A DNA stretch of 64,000 nt. Source: Rhizobiaceae bacterium (GTDB lineage Bacteria; Pseudomonadota; Alphaproteobacteria; Rhizobiales; Rhizobiaceae). The DNA is taken from NCBI GenBank assembly GCA_019635775.1, contig JAHBYU010000001.1, forward strand, positions 62,001 to 126,000. Direction: 5' to 3'. The first letter of the stretch is position 1. Each line of letters starts with the position of its first letter. This document shows positions 27,067 through 35,775 of the stretch, piece by piece. Under the pieces are notes generated by a model that saw only the letters and a program-made list of their open reading frames with translations, did not search any database and was not told where the DNA came from. A program made the translations under genes and the position numbers.

Positions 27067-28218
27067 TCACTTCACGATCAAGTCGAGATCATGGCGTGAC
27101 AGCGGCTTAGGCTGCGAATCGGTCGTCAGATATGTCCGTCCGAGAGTCATCGCCGTCTCGGTTTCGGAATCCATGATGATCATATGGGCAAAGAGCGTCA
27201 TGTTGGGGGCGATCGGCTCGGGATTTCCCTGATAGAACATTGGCATGTCCATCCAGGACGGGGTGAAGCGCGCGCCGACCGAATAGCCGCACGCATTCAG
27301 CCTGTGCTTGGTCAGGCCGTGTGCCTCCATTGTACGGGCATGGGCGTCGAAGACGTCGCCGAAGGTGTTGCCCGGCACCATGGCCTTCTCCACCGCCAGG
27401 ATCGCGTCACGCGAGGCCTCGAAAAGCTCGAGATGCCGCCTGGAGGGCTTGCCGGTCAGCACCGTGCGCATCATCGGCGCATGATAGTGATGGAACACGC
27501 CTGCCCATTCGAGCGTGAGCTGATCGTTCTTGTTCAGCTTGCGGCGGCCGGCCTTGTACCGGCACAGGAGCGCATCGGGGCCGGAGCCGATGATGAATTC
27601 GTTGGCGGGATAGTCACCTCCGCCGGCGAAGATCGTTCCCTGCATGGCTGCGAGGATGGCGGCTTCGTCGCCACCCTGCTTGATGAGAGGCAGTGCCGAA
27701 TCCAGCGCGTCGTCTGAGAGCACGGCAGCCTTTTCCGCCTTGGCGACTTCCGCAGGGCTCTTGAACAGGCGAAGGCGGCTGACGATGCCCGACGCGTCGG
27801 CAATCTGCCCGAAGGTCTGTAGCTGTTCATCCAGCCGGCGGCCATTGAAAGCCGTCAGCCCATGCGTGTCGTACTCGACACCGATGCGTTTGCCGAGAAG
27901 ATCGAGGTCATTGAGAAGATTGCGAAGGTCGACCGCCGGATTGGCGCCGTCGCGATCCGTCCAGACGACGATGTTGTCGATGATCGAGGTGTTGCGCGCC
28001 TGCCGCGTGTCGGCGGATCGCGTCAGCAGCACCATCGATCCATCGGACGTGACCACCAGCGACTGGAAGAAGCAGAAGCCGAACGTATCGTAGCCGGTCA
28101 GCCAGTACATGCTCTCCTGCGCGAAGAGCAGTATGGCGTCGAGCTTCTTCTCGGCCATCTCGATGAGAAGCCTGTCGCGGCGTGCGTCAAACTCCGAACG
28201 TTCAAAATGCAGGGCCAT
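27067..28218 (-). CDS. M24-family protein, creatinase/ectoine-hydrolase-like, lacking metal ligands
   Basis: A 383-residue protein with a creatinase N-terminal domain (residues 1-140) and a pita-bread C-terminal domain. The usual metal-binding D-x(n)-D motif reads EWAGVFHHYHAPMMRT near residue 240, and the later His and Glu ligands are also replaced (YSVGARFTPSWMD, FAHMIIMD). This fits the metal-free branch that includes creatinase and ectoine hydrolase DoeA, not an active aminopeptidase. The true start is ATG 28218, sharing one base with the pgeF stop (TGATG). No ectoine genes are adjacent, so the substrate is open. Confidence 0.85.
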   Translation of the reverse strand: MALHFERSEFDARRDRLLIEMAEKKLDAILLFAQESMYWLTGYDTFGFCFFQSLVVTSDGSMVLLTRSADTRQARNTSIIDNIVVWTDRDGANPAVDLRNLLNDLDLLGKRIGVEYDTHGLTAFNGRRLDEQLQTFGQIADASGIVSRLRLFKSPAEVAKAEKAAVLSDDALDSALPLIKQGGDEAAILAAMQGTIFAGGGDYPANEFIIGSGPDALLCRYKAGRRKLNKNDQLTLEWAGVFHHYHAPMMRTVLTGKPSRRHLELFEASRDAILAVEKAMVPGNTFGDVFDAHARTMEAHGLTKHRLNACGYSVGARFTPSWMDMPMFYQGNPEPIAPNMTLFAHMIIMDSETETAMTLGRTYLTTDSQPKPLSRHDLDLIVK

Positions 28219-29012
28219 CAATTGCGCTCCAGGACGATCGCTGAAACATGCCGGCCATAGTCCGGCTCGGACCTGTGCGTGGCCCGGCGATAGGAAAAGA
28301 ACAGGTCTTCCTCGGCATAGGTACAGCGATAAAGCGCATCAGCCTCCACGCCAGCCGCGGACAAACGGTCGACAGTATAGCGGTTGAGGTCGAACATGGC
28401 ATGTCCGGATTTTTCGGAAGGCTGAAAGTAGCGCTCATTGGCAGGATTCGCGACCATGAAGCGGTCGATGAACTCGGGGCCGACCTCGTAGTTTGCAGCG
28501 CTGATCGAGGGACCCAGTACGGCTACGATATTTTCCCGGCGCGCGCCAAGCCCTTCCATCGCAGAGATCGTGTTCTCGAGGATGCCGGTAAACGCGCCCT
28601 TCCACCCTGCATGCGCGGCACCCACGACACGCGCATTCGGATCGGCGAAAAGCACCGGGCCGCAGTCGGCGGACGATGCACCGACCGCGATGCCTGGCCG
28701 GTCGGTCACAAGGGCGTCTACCTTCGGGCGCTCGCCTGCGAATGGCTCCCGGACCACGACGACGTCAGGCGAATGAATCTGCCATGCAGTCAGAAGACGA
28801 TCCGGCGCAACCCCCATCCATTCCGCGATACGACGGCGGTTTTCGGCGACGAGGGCCTGGTCGTCAGCCGACCCCGTACCCGTGTTGAGGCTGCCATAGA
28901 GCCCGCTGGAGACCCCGCCGGGACGCGTGAAATAGCCGTGCCGGATGCCTTCCGGCGCAAGTCTGTCGAGCAGGGGGGAGCGCAGAGGCGCCGGTCTGGT
29001 CTGGTTGAGCAT
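28218..29012 (-). CDS. pgeF: Peptidoglycan editing factor PgeF (laccase-domain, YfiH family)
   Basis: A 264-residue protein of the YfiH/DUF152 family. The metal-site motifs are VGASSADCGPVLFADP near residues 110-125 and VGAAHAGWKGAFTGIL near 130-146, plus VAVLGPSISAANYEVG. PgeF hydrolyses L-Ser-containing UDP-MurNAc precursors, keeping serine out of the peptidoglycan stem. It is coupled to the following M24-like gene by an overlapping TGATG. Confidence 0.93.
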   Translation of the reverse strand: MLNQTRPAPLRSPLLDRLAPEGIRHGYFTRPGGVSSGLYGSLNTGTGSADDQALVAENRRRIAEWMGVAPDRLLTAWQIHSPDVVVVREPFAGERPKVDALVTDRPGIAVGASSADCGPVLFADPNARVVGAAHAGWKGAFTGILENTISAMEGLGARRENIVAVLGPSISAANYEVGPEFIDRFMVANPANERYFQPSEKSGHAMFDLNRYTVDRLSAAGVEADALYRCTYAEEDLFFSYRRATHRSEPDYGRHVSAIVLERN

Positions 29013-29144
29013 CGCTGCTTTGTTGTCCCCGCAGGCGGTTTCGTCAAGGCGCGTTCTGCCTGCCCGTCGGGAAGGGCGGCTTGCCGATCTCCATCCTCAA
29101 GGGCTATAGGGCAGTGCAGCTTCAGAAGCGCAACGGATCAGGCA

Positions 29145-30038
29145 ATGACGCGACCAGCTGGCACGGCCGTCATCGATTTCCTCAATCACAATCCGCTTTC
29201 CAGAGGCGCCAAGAATCTCCGAAATGCCTTGATTGACGGCAGTTTCCGAGCGCGTGGAAGAGAGCAGGGGCGGTCGTTCGCGAAGACCCTGCCGGAAGCG
29301 GCCAATCATGCCGTTTGCGTTTCCATCGCGTTCAACATCCCCTGGGCGATCGACATCCTGACCGAAGCCTGGCGGCAGTTTTCGACGGATATGCCGCTGG
29401 TCGTCCTCGACAATTCGTCGAGGGACGCGGCGCGCGAAGAAATCATGCAAATCTGTCGCAAGAGAAACGTACCCTATCTCGGGCTTCCCCGAAACCCGGA
29501 ATGGAGCCCGAACCGGTCGCATGGAATCGCGCTTAACTGGGCATATTACAATTTGATCCAGCATGTGCGGCCCGACGTTTTCGGCTTCGTCGACCATGAC
29601 TGTTTTCCGGTCAAACCCGTTGACATCGTGCAGCGCATGGCGGGGAAAACCGTCTATGGGCATCGTGCTGTGGCGAAAGCAGATGCCCCTTGGGCGCCGT
29701 GGGCGGGATTCTGCTTTTTCCGATTTCCCAGGGTCGATGGGCTAAAGCTCGATTTCAACCCAAGGATCGAATTCGGGCTCGATACGGGCGGCGGAAACTG
29801 GAAGGTGCTTTACCGGACGCTGAACGCGGAGGACGTGGTTCCCGCCAAACATCACGAATTCGTACTTCCGATCGCAGGCGCCAGCCAGGAGTGCGACGTG
29901 TTCGATGACGCGTTCCTGCATCTCGGCCGCGCGTCCTATGGCACCAGTTTCAGCAAGGCGGACTATCGCCGTCTGTTGTCCGACCACATCTGGGATACGT
30001 ATCTGGGCGGAAGATCTCACCGGCTGGTCGAGCCTTAG
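29145..30038 (+). CDS. Glycosyltransferase (GT-A fold, family 2-like)
   Basis: A 297-residue protein. The nucleotide-sugar half shows VCVSIAFNIPWAIDILTEAW, PLVVLDNSSRDAAREEI and the DXD-like VFGFVDHDCFP motif. Later come WAPWAGFCFFRFPRVDGLKLDFNPR and HLGRASYGTSF. It is probably a cytoplasmic glycosyltransferase for surface polysaccharide. ATG 29145 is chosen; the open frame extends 900 bases upstream only as antisense to pgeF. It is convergent with the MidA-like gene, 19 bases away. Donor and acceptor are unknown. Confidence 0.78.
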   Translation: MTRPAGTAVIDFLNHNPLSRGAKNLRNALIDGSFRARGREQGRSFAKTLPEAANHAVCVSIAFNIPWAIDILTEAWRQFSTDMPLVVLDNSSRDAAREEIMQICRKRNVPYLGLPRNPEWSPNRSHGIALNWAYYNLIQHVRPDVFGFVDHDCFPVKPVDIVQRMAGKTVYGHRAVAKADAPWAPWAGFCFFRFPRVDGLKLDFNPRIEFGLDTGGGNWKVLYRTLNAEDVVPAKHHEFVLPIAGASQECDVFDDAFLHLGRASYGTSFSKADYRRLLSDHIWDTYLGGRSHRLVEP

Positions 30039-30057
30039 GACCCTGCATTCGCGAGAT

Positions 30058-31116
30058 CTAGGGCAATCTTTGCGCGACCTGCAGAACCTTGAACAGCTGT
30101 CCCATCTCATCTGGCCCGGCAAGCCGTTCGACAGCCTCCGAAATGGCTTCCCGCATTTGCGCGTCGGCATTCTGGCCGAGCCTGCCGGCGCGCTCGAGCA
30201 GGCCCATGCCAAGCAGAAAATCGCCCTGCGTCATGGCTCTTGTGACGAGGCCACGCGATCTCGCCACGCGATCAAGTGCTGAAAAATCCACATGGGAGGT
30301 GAGGTCGGCTTTTCCCGGATTATCGAAGACATCTTCGTATCGATGGTTCCGCAATGCCTGGAAGGTGTCGCCGAAACCCGGCTGCAGATGACCGTAGTCG
30401 AAGAAGATCGCTGCGCCGCCATCACGTCTAATGCGCGACGCGACCAGCGCCATCAGCGCCTCGCGGGCCGGCGCGATCTCGAGGACACTGCCCTCGGGGG
30501 CATGCCAAAGGTCGGCGGCCAGCGCATCTCGCGCCAGGGACGCCGTACCAACTGCAAAGCGGAACCTCTCGTCATCGAGCGCGACGACGCGCTCAAGCCA
30601 TCGGTCCGAGACGCGCACGAACTGCCGGAAGGGAATTGCGTCGAAGATCTCGTTTGCGACAAAAAGAGCGGCCTTTCGCTGAAGACCGTCGATTTCCTTC
30701 AGCCATGTGAAGGCCGGGCCGCTGTCCTTCAATGTCGTTGCCTGAATGTCGACGAGACGTGGACTTGTCTCGACAAGTACGAATTCGGCTGCCGATGCGA
30801 GGTCCGGTGCAATGCGCCTGATGGTTCGGACAATGTCCTTCATCAACGTGCCGCGACCGGGCCCAATCTCCACGATCGCCAGGGACGCTGGTCGGTCGGC
30901 AACCTGCCATGCCTGTGCAAGCCAGACCGCGACGAGTTCGCCGAACATCTGGCTTATCTCCGGCGCTGTCGTGAAATCGCCATGCACGCCGAACGGCTCA
31001 CGCGTCATGTAGTAGCCGGCCTCCGTATCGAAGAGGCACATCGACATGTAGTCGGCGATGGAAATCGGGCCGGCAGCCTGGATCAGCCCGGCGATTCTTT
31101 CGCCGAGCGGTGTCAT
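30058..31116 (-). CDS. SAM-dependent methyltransferase, MidA/NDUFAF7 family
   Basis: A 352-residue protein matching the MidA (NDUFAF7) methyltransferases: [42 protein letters not shown] near the N-terminus, the SAM loop [14 protein letters not shown] around residues 88-101, and [11 protein letters not shown] around 230-240. In mitochondria this family dimethylates an arginine of a complex I subunit; a similar role for bacterial NADH dehydrogenase is inferred. Its ATG overlaps the lgt stop (ATGA), so it is coupled to lgt, a pairing that is common in alphaproteobacteria. The longer frame to 31461 is an artefact over lgt. Confidence 0.92.
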   Translation of the reverse strand: MTPLGERIAGLIQAAGPISIADYMSMCLFDTEAGYYMTREPFGVHGDFTTAPEISQMFGELVAVWLAQAWQVADRPASLAIVEIGPGRGTLMKDIVRTIRRIAPDLASAAEFVLVETSPRLVDIQATTLKDSGPAFTWLKEIDGLQRKAALFVANEIFDAIPFRQFVRVSDRWLERVVALDDERFRFAVGTASLARDALAADLWHAPEGSVLEIAPAREALMALVASRIRRDGGAAIFFDYGHLQPGFGDTFQALRNHRYEDVFDNPGKADLTSHVDFSALDRVARSRGLVTRAMTQGDFLLGMGLLERAGRLGQNADAQMREAISEAVERLAGPDEMGQLFKVLQVAQRLP

Positions 31117-31961
31117 CCTGCCTTGGGCTCGGCGCTTACCGCAGTCTGCGTCCTTGCGCGCAAGATCGCCCAAAGGCCGAACAGAACCATCGGCGTCGAC
31201 AGGATCATGCCCATCGTCAGCCAGCCGCCGGCCAGGTAGCCGATTTGTGCATCGGGTTCGCGGAAGAATTCCACCACGATGCGTGACAGGCCGTAGCCGG
31301 CCAGAAACGCGCCCGAGACGGTGCCGGGGTTCTTGAGGTTCAGGAAGGTATGAGTCAGCAGGCGCAGCACTATGAAAAGAACAAGGCCCTCCAAGGCCGC
31401 TTCGTAAAGCTGACTGGGATGACGCGGTTCGGGACCGCCATTGGGGAAGACGAAGGCCCACGGTACGTCAGTCGGACGGCCCCATAGCTCGGAGTTGATG
31501 AAGTTGGTGACCCGCACCAGCCCAAGTCCGACTGGGACGCCTGCCGATATGACGTCGAAGAATGTCCAGATACCGATGCCGCGTGAGCGCGCAAACAGGA
31601 TCATCGCGATGGTGACGCCGGCGAAGCCGCCATGAAAGGACATGCCGCCCTGCCAGACTGCGAAGATGTCGAGCGGATTGGCAAGATACCTCGCCAAGTC
31701 GTAGAAAAGAATATAGCCGACGCGTCCGCCCAGCACGACGCCAATTGCCGCCCAGACGAGGAAATCGTCGATGTCTTCCGGCCGCATGGGCTTCACGCCG
31801 GGCGGCCACAGACGGGGATTGGTCACGATCCGTCTTGCATACCACCATGCAAACAGGATGCCGACAACATAGCCGACGCCATACCAATGAATGGCGAGCG
31901 GACCCATCTGGACGATGACCGGGTCGATTTCCGGAAAGGGTAGAGTGGCAAGCGGCAGCAT
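31113..31961 (-). CDS. lgt: Prolipoprotein diacylglyceryl transferase
   Basis: A 282-residue membrane protein with seven or so hydrophobic helices and the Lgt signature: FHGGFAGV near residue 108 and the [23 protein letters not shown]-type motif near 145-170, with R-H-P-S-Q-L-Y-E-A following. It transfers diacylglycerol from phosphatidylglycerol to the lipobox cysteine of prolipoproteins, so it acts on the lipoproteins in this window. ATG 31961 ([15 protein letters not shown]) is the expected start; the upstream open frame to 32153 is discounted. Confidence 0.96.
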   Translation of the reverse strand: MLPLATLPFPEIDPVIVQMGPLAIHWYGVGYVVGILFAWWYARRIVTNPRLWPPGVKPMRPEDIDDFLVWAAIGVVLGGRVGYILFYDLARYLANPLDIFAVWQGGMSFHGGFAGVTIAMILFARSRGIGIWTFFDVISAGVPVGLGLVRVTNFINSELWGRPTDVPWAFVFPNGGPEPRHPSQLYEAALEGLVLFIVLRLLTHTFLNLKNPGTVSGAFLAGYGLSRIVVEFFREPDAQIGYLAGGWLTMGMILSTPMVLFGLWAILRARTQTAVSAEPKAG

Positions 31962-32112
31962 CAGGGGACCGGTTACGAAGCTTCGGGGTAAACGCGGCGG
32001 ACCATGCGGCAGCGTCTTGGCAGGGTCAAGGCGGGCGAGGGGCTTTCGTCCGCATGTCTTGCATTCCGGCCGCCACGGCACTAGGTCAGGAAAAAGCGTC
32101 AGGAGATTTGCC

Positions 32113-32427
32113 ATGCAAACCGGACCGAACCGTATTCTCGACGAATTCGCCAAGCTGATGACAGATGCTGCCGGTGCGGCTCAGGGCGTGCGACGCGAGG
32201 TCGAGACTGCCTTCAGGGCGCAAGCCGAAAAGATGCTCAATTCGATGGATATCGTTCAGCGCGAAGAGTTCGAGGCTGCGCGCGAGATGGCTGTAAAGGC
32301 AAGGGCCGAAAACAAGGCGCTGACCGCGCGAATTGCGGCGCTGGAAGCGAAAATTGCCGAGCTAACCGGTGAAAAGGGCTCCGAAGAGGGCACCGAAGCG
32401 ACTTCCAAGCCTCGCTCGAAAAAATAA
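32113..32427 (+). CDS. ubiK: UbiK-family accessory factor (BMFP domain)
   Basis: A 104-residue protein, [46 protein letters not shown], then [37 protein letters not shown]. That is an amphipathic helix followed by a C-terminal coiled coil. The pattern is that of YqiC/UbiK, which promotes ubiquinone synthesis as an accessory of the UbiJ complex and has membrane-fusogenic activity in vitro. The tail is Glu/Lys/Ser-rich. It is divergent from lgt with a 151-base gap. Confidence 0.88.
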   Translation: MQTGPNRILDEFAKLMTDAAGAAQGVRREVETAFRAQAEKMLNSMDIVQREEFEAAREMAVKARAENKALTARIAALEAKIAELTGEKGSEEGTEATSKPRSKK

Positions 32428-32749
32428 TTTCCTGAACTTTTCCACAATGCGCGACGGGAAAAAGCGATTGTTGCTGAATCGCTTATCCGGCTTGCTTGAA
32501 ATTTTGTGACAGTGGCTGTCCACACCCGAAGGGGGCTCCTCGCCAAAAAGGGGCTGGTCACGCGACTCTGCATCAATAGACTGAATTTGTTGCATGATTC
32601 GGAACCGGGTCATGCGCCGGGGTAAGGGGTCCGGCAGAGGAGCTTCGTGTCCGGAGCTTCTGTCTGCAGCGAGTTCGAAAAAGATTTGTTCGTCGTGTGT
32701 GCCCTCTGGCGGAGCGCCCGGGCGCTCCCGCAACGACAGGAAGAATTTG
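32428..32749. other. 322-base gap between ubiK and the YbjN gene
   Basis: No gene is evident. It holds a GCATGA...TCATGC inverted repeat (32592-32615), which looks like a short relative of the rhizobial palindrome at 25175. It also holds a perfect 18-base palindrome, GGAGCGCCC/GGGCGCTCC (32711-32728), 21 bases before the next start codon. The second could act on mRNA structure or as a binding site. No terminator with a U-tract was found after ubiK. Confidence 0.6.
32711..32728. promoter_or_regulatory. Perfect 18-base palindrome upstream of the YbjN gene
   Basis: GGAGCGCCC followed directly by its reverse complement GGGCGCTCC. It stands 21 bases upstream of the YbjN-domain start codon, so it will sit in the 5' leader or overlap the promoter. 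A protein operator or an mRNA hairpin are both possible. Confidence 0.4.
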
Positions 32750-33250
32750 ATGGAATTGATCGAACTCGATATTGCCCGTGAGATCCATCCGGTGGATGTC
32801 ATCGAGCAGGTGGCGCACAGCAATGACTGGGCTTTCGAGCGAACAGGCGATGACGAGATTTCCATCTCGGTGGCCGGAAGCTGGACCGACTATCATGTGT
32901 CCTTTTCCTGGATGGAGGATTTCGAGGCGCTCCACCTGGCCTGTGCCTTCGACATCAAGGTGCCGGAAAATCGTGCGCTGGAGGTCATGCGGCTTCTTTC
33001 GCTGATCAACGAGCAGATGCTCTTCGGTCATTTCGACCTTTGGGAGCAGGAAGGCGCGATCATGTTCCGGCAGTCCCTGCTGCTGGCCGGAGGGGCTGAG
33101 CCGACGAGCCAGCAGGTTGAAGTGCTGTTGTCGTCGGCGTTGGAGGCCTGCGAATGCTATTTCCAGTCCTTCCAGTTCGTGGTCTGGTCGGGAACGTCGG
33201 CGAAGGATGCGCTTTCCTGCGTGCTTTTTGAAACGCACGGTAACGCCTGA
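32750..33250 (+). CDS. YbjN domain-containing protein
   Basis: A 166-residue protein of the bacterial YbjN family (PF10722): MELIELDIAREIHPVDVIEQVAHSNDWAFERTGDDEISISVAG, then WTDYHVSFSWMEDFEALHLACAFDIKVP and FGHFDLWEQEGAIMFRQSLLLAGG. YbjN proteins are type III secretion chaperone-like folds that affect motility, stress and other traits in gammaproteobacteria. The function in Rhizobiales is not known. ATG 32750 follows AGGAAG. The tRNA-binding gene starts six bases after its stop. Confidence 0.88.
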   Translation: MELIELDIAREIHPVDVIEQVAHSNDWAFERTGDDEISISVAGSWTDYHVSFSWMEDFEALHLACAFDIKVPENRALEVMRLLSLINEQMLFGHFDLWEQEGAIMFRQSLLLAGGAEPTSQQVEVLLSSALEACECYFQSFQFVVWSGTSAKDALSCVLFETHGNA

Positions 33251-33256
33251 GTTCTG

Positions 33257-33616
33257 ATGGTGACCGGCAAGGACAGGAAAGCGGAGATCGGCTATGCCGA
33301 TTTCGAAAAGGTCGATATCCGGGCCGGGACGATTATCGCGGCCGAGCCGTTTCCGGAGGCGCGCAAGCCCGCCTTCAAGCTGAAGATCGATTTCGGGCCG
33401 CCGATCGGGGTGAAGAAATCGTCTGCGCAAATCACCAAATACTATTCGCCTGACACGCTGGTGGGACGCCAGGTCTTCGCGGTGGTTAATTTCGCGCCGC
33501 GCCAGATCGGACCATTCATGTCGGAGGTGCTGACGCTCGGGTTCCCGGATGAAACCGGAGAGGTCGTGCTGGGCGCCATCGAACGAAAGGTGCCGGACGG
33601 CGGAGGCCTGTTCTAG
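33257..33616 (+). CDS. CsaA-type tRNA-binding domain protein
   Basis: A 119-residue OB-fold protein of the EMAPII/CsaA type: [35 protein letters not shown], then [49 protein letters not shown]. Proteins like this bind tRNA or act as secretion chaperones (CsaA in Bacillus). It follows the YbjN gene closely on the same strand. The assignment of fold is strong; the cellular role is uncertain. Confidence 0.92.
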   Translation: MVTGKDRKAEIGYADFEKVDIRAGTIIAAEPFPEARKPAFKLKIDFGPPIGVKKSSAQITKYYSPDTLVGRQVFAVVNFAPRQIGPFMSEVLTLGFPDETGEVVLGAIERKVPDGGGLF

Positions 33617-33723
33617 GCGGACCAGTCGTTTTTGATACTTTCTTCTCGCAATTTTACCACCACGCGTTGATCCCGGTTGCATTGCCTGCAAAAAGGCGAT
33701 GCTGGGACGTGGGTGGGGAGTAA

Positions 33724-34503
33724 ATGATCGGGGACAAGAGAGTTGCGGTGGTGCTGCCGGCATATAATGCCGCCAGGACCCTGCGCATCACATATGATGA
33801 AATCCCAAGAGATGTGGTCGACGACATCATCCTGACGGATGACGCCAGTTCAGACGGCACGGTCGAGGTCGCGCTCGAGTTGGGCATCCATACTATCAGG
33901 CATGAACGGAACCGCGGTTACGGCGGTAATCAGAAGACATGCTACCGGGCCGCGCTCGAACGCGGCGCGGATATCGTGGTGATGCTCCACCCAGACTACC
34001 AGTATTCACCCAGACTGGTCACGGCGATGGCGGCAATGCTGTCGTCCGGTCATTTCGACGGCGTGCTCGGATCGAGAATTCTGGGAAAGAGCGCGCTTTC
34101 GGGTGGCATGCCGCTCTACAAGTACTTGGCCAATCGGGCATTGACCGCAACGGAAAACCTCCTTCTTGGCGTGAAGCTCTCGGAATTCCATACCGGCTAC
34201 AGGGCGTGGACCCGGGAGGTTCTGGAAACATTGCCGCTTGATGCCTGCTCGGATGATTTCGTTTTCGACAACCAGATGATTGCGCAGATGATCCACCATG
34301 GCTTCCGCATCGGCGAGTTGTCCTGCCCTGCGCGCTATTTCGCCGAAGCGTCTTCGATCAATTTCTCGCGCAGCGTCGTATATGGCCTCGGTGTCCTCGA
34401 GACGGCCGTGCGTTACAGACTCAATCGGATGGGAGTACTGGGTTCGCCGTTATTCCCCGCGCTGCCGACGCGTTCCGTATCCGACAAGGAAATCAGCGCT
34501 TGA
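33724..34503 (+). CDS. Family 2 glycosyltransferase (Dpm1-like)
   Basis: A 259-residue GT2 enzyme: VAVVLPAYNAARTLRITYDEIP, DDIILTDDASSDGTVEVAL, HERNRGYGGNQKTCYRAALERGADIVVMLHPDYQYSP and EFHTGYRAWTREVLETLP. It resembles polyprenyl-phosphate mannosyl/glucosyl synthases but has no C-terminal membrane helices. Its stop overlaps the TTG start of the following polytopic protein. Together they look like a soluble enzyme that charges a lipid carrier plus a membrane transferase that uses it. The lipid-linked donor role is inferred. Confidence 0.88.
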   Translation: MIGDKRVAVVLPAYNAARTLRITYDEIPRDVVDDIILTDDASSDGTVEVALELGIHTIRHERNRGYGGNQKTCYRAALERGADIVVMLHPDYQYSPRLVTAMAAMLSSGHFDGVLGSRILGKSALSGGMPLYKYLANRALTATENLLLGVKLSEFHTGYRAWTREVLETLPLDACSDDFVFDNQMIAQMIHHGFRIGELSCPARYFAEASSINFSRSVVYGLGVLETAVRYRLNRMGVLGSPLFPALPTRSVSDKEISA

Positions 34504-35774
34504 GACAGATCCTGGATCGGGCTCTGGAACCGCTGGACCACGTCACGGTCCGCGTGGCGCTCTGGCTGTTTCCCCTTCTGGTCTTCCTACATAATCCGGT
34601 GCGCCTTTTGCGACCGGAAATGTGGGGCGAAGACGGCCCATACTGGTACGCCCAAGCGTACGAGTATGGCGTTCAATCGCTACTGATTCCTGCCGGCGGC
34701 TATCTCAATTCAGTCCAGCGGCTGGTAGCCATCGCCGTGCAACCCCTTCCACTTGATTGGGTGCCCTTTCTTTTCCAGTTGACCGCCATACTGATCCAGG
34801 CCGCGCCGGCCATCCTTCTCGTCAGCACCCGTCTGGATCGTGCATGGCCCGACCGACGGTCGCGCTGTCTTTTCGCGCTGCTCTATCTTGTCATGCCCAA
34901 CGCGGTGGAGACGGCCGCAGGGCTTACCAACAGCCAATGGTATCTGGCGCTGGTCGCCTTTCTGATCATCGTCAGTTCTCCTCCCAAGGGAGTTTGGGGG
35001 CGATCAATTGAGACCCTCGTTCTGATTATTGCGGGTTTCAGCGGCCCGTTCGGTATCCTGATCTTGCCTGCCGCCTTATGGGAGACTTTAGTCTCCAATC
35101 GAGAGAACCGTCCGGATGCCCAGCGGCGCCTTGCTGCGCTCGGCGCGGCTGCCATGGTCCAGATTGCGTTGATACTCTTGCTTGCGGGAGGGGGGCGCAA
35201 CAACGCGCCGCTTGGCGCCACCTTCGACCTCCTGGTGCGGATCGTCAGCCTGATCAGTCTTGGCGCGGAACTGGGATACCGAAGTCTCAAAGAGTTGTCT
35301 GGCGGCAAACTTCTCAGGGTCTCACCGCTGCCATATCTGGCGGCAGTCCTGAGCATGCATCTGATTGCGGTGGCGGTGGCGAGAGGGCCGAGAATACTTG
35401 CTCAATTCGTCATCTTTGCCACTGGCGTCTTTGCTCTCGCTCTAGCGAAGCCACTCGTTTCACTGACCCAACCGCAGTGGCCGATACTGGCGACGCCACC
35501 CGCCGCCACCCGCTATTTTTTCTTCCCGATGATTGCGTGGTGGGGAGCGCTGTTCGTGCTCGCGGGATCGCAACAATGGCTGTTGAAAAGCGCTGCGCGC
35601 CTGCTGCTTGCGTTGACGTTGCTGGTTGCCGTGCCGCGTGACTGGGGCGATCTCCTCAATCTGCCGGCAACCGACTTTGCCGAGCGTGCGCGGGCTTTCG
35701 AAGCGTCACCGCCGGGGACGGTGATGGAGTTCGAGATTCATCCGCCACCGTGGAAATTTACGCTGACCAAATAG
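34500..35774 (+). CDS. Polytopic membrane protein, possible GT-C type glycosyltransferase
   Basis: A 424-residue protein with about ten hydrophobic helices. The first large loop carries RPEMWGEDGPYWYAQ with adjacent acidic residues E44-D45, the place where GT-C glycosyltransferases keep catalytic acids. The start is a TTG overlapping the GT2 stop (TTGA), so synthesis is coupled. The C-terminus ends two bases from the oppositely transcribed GT4 gene. I recognise no named family. By position it could transfer sugar from polyprenyl-phosphate to an envelope acceptor, analogous to Gtr systems. Confidence 0.7.
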   Translation: MRQILDRALEPLDHVTVRVALWLFPLLVFLHNPVRLLRPEMWGEDGPYWYAQAYEYGVQSLLIPAGGYLNSVQRLVAIAVQPLPLDWVPFLFQLTAILIQAAPAILLVSTRLDRAWPDRRSRCLFALLYLVMPNAVETAAGLTNSQWYLALVAFLIIVSSPPKGVWGRSIETLVLIIAGFSGPFGILILPAALWETLVSNRENRPDAQRRLAALGAAAMVQIALILLLAGGGRNNAPLGATFDLLVRIVSLISLGAELGYRSLKELSGGKLLRVSPLPYLAAVLSMHLIAVAVARGPRILAQFVIFATGVFALALAKPLVSLTQPQWPILATPPAATRYFFFPMIAWWGALFVLAGSQQWLLKSAARLLLALTLLVAVPRDWGDLLNLPATDFAERARAFEASPPGTVMEFEIHPPPWKFTLTK

Positions 35775-35775
35775 G

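Noticed and set aside
28248-29144. N-terminal 300-codon extension of the glycosyltransferase frame
   Set aside because: The stretch is antisense to pgeF and has the skewed composition of non-coding frames; the ATG at 29145 begins the homologous part.
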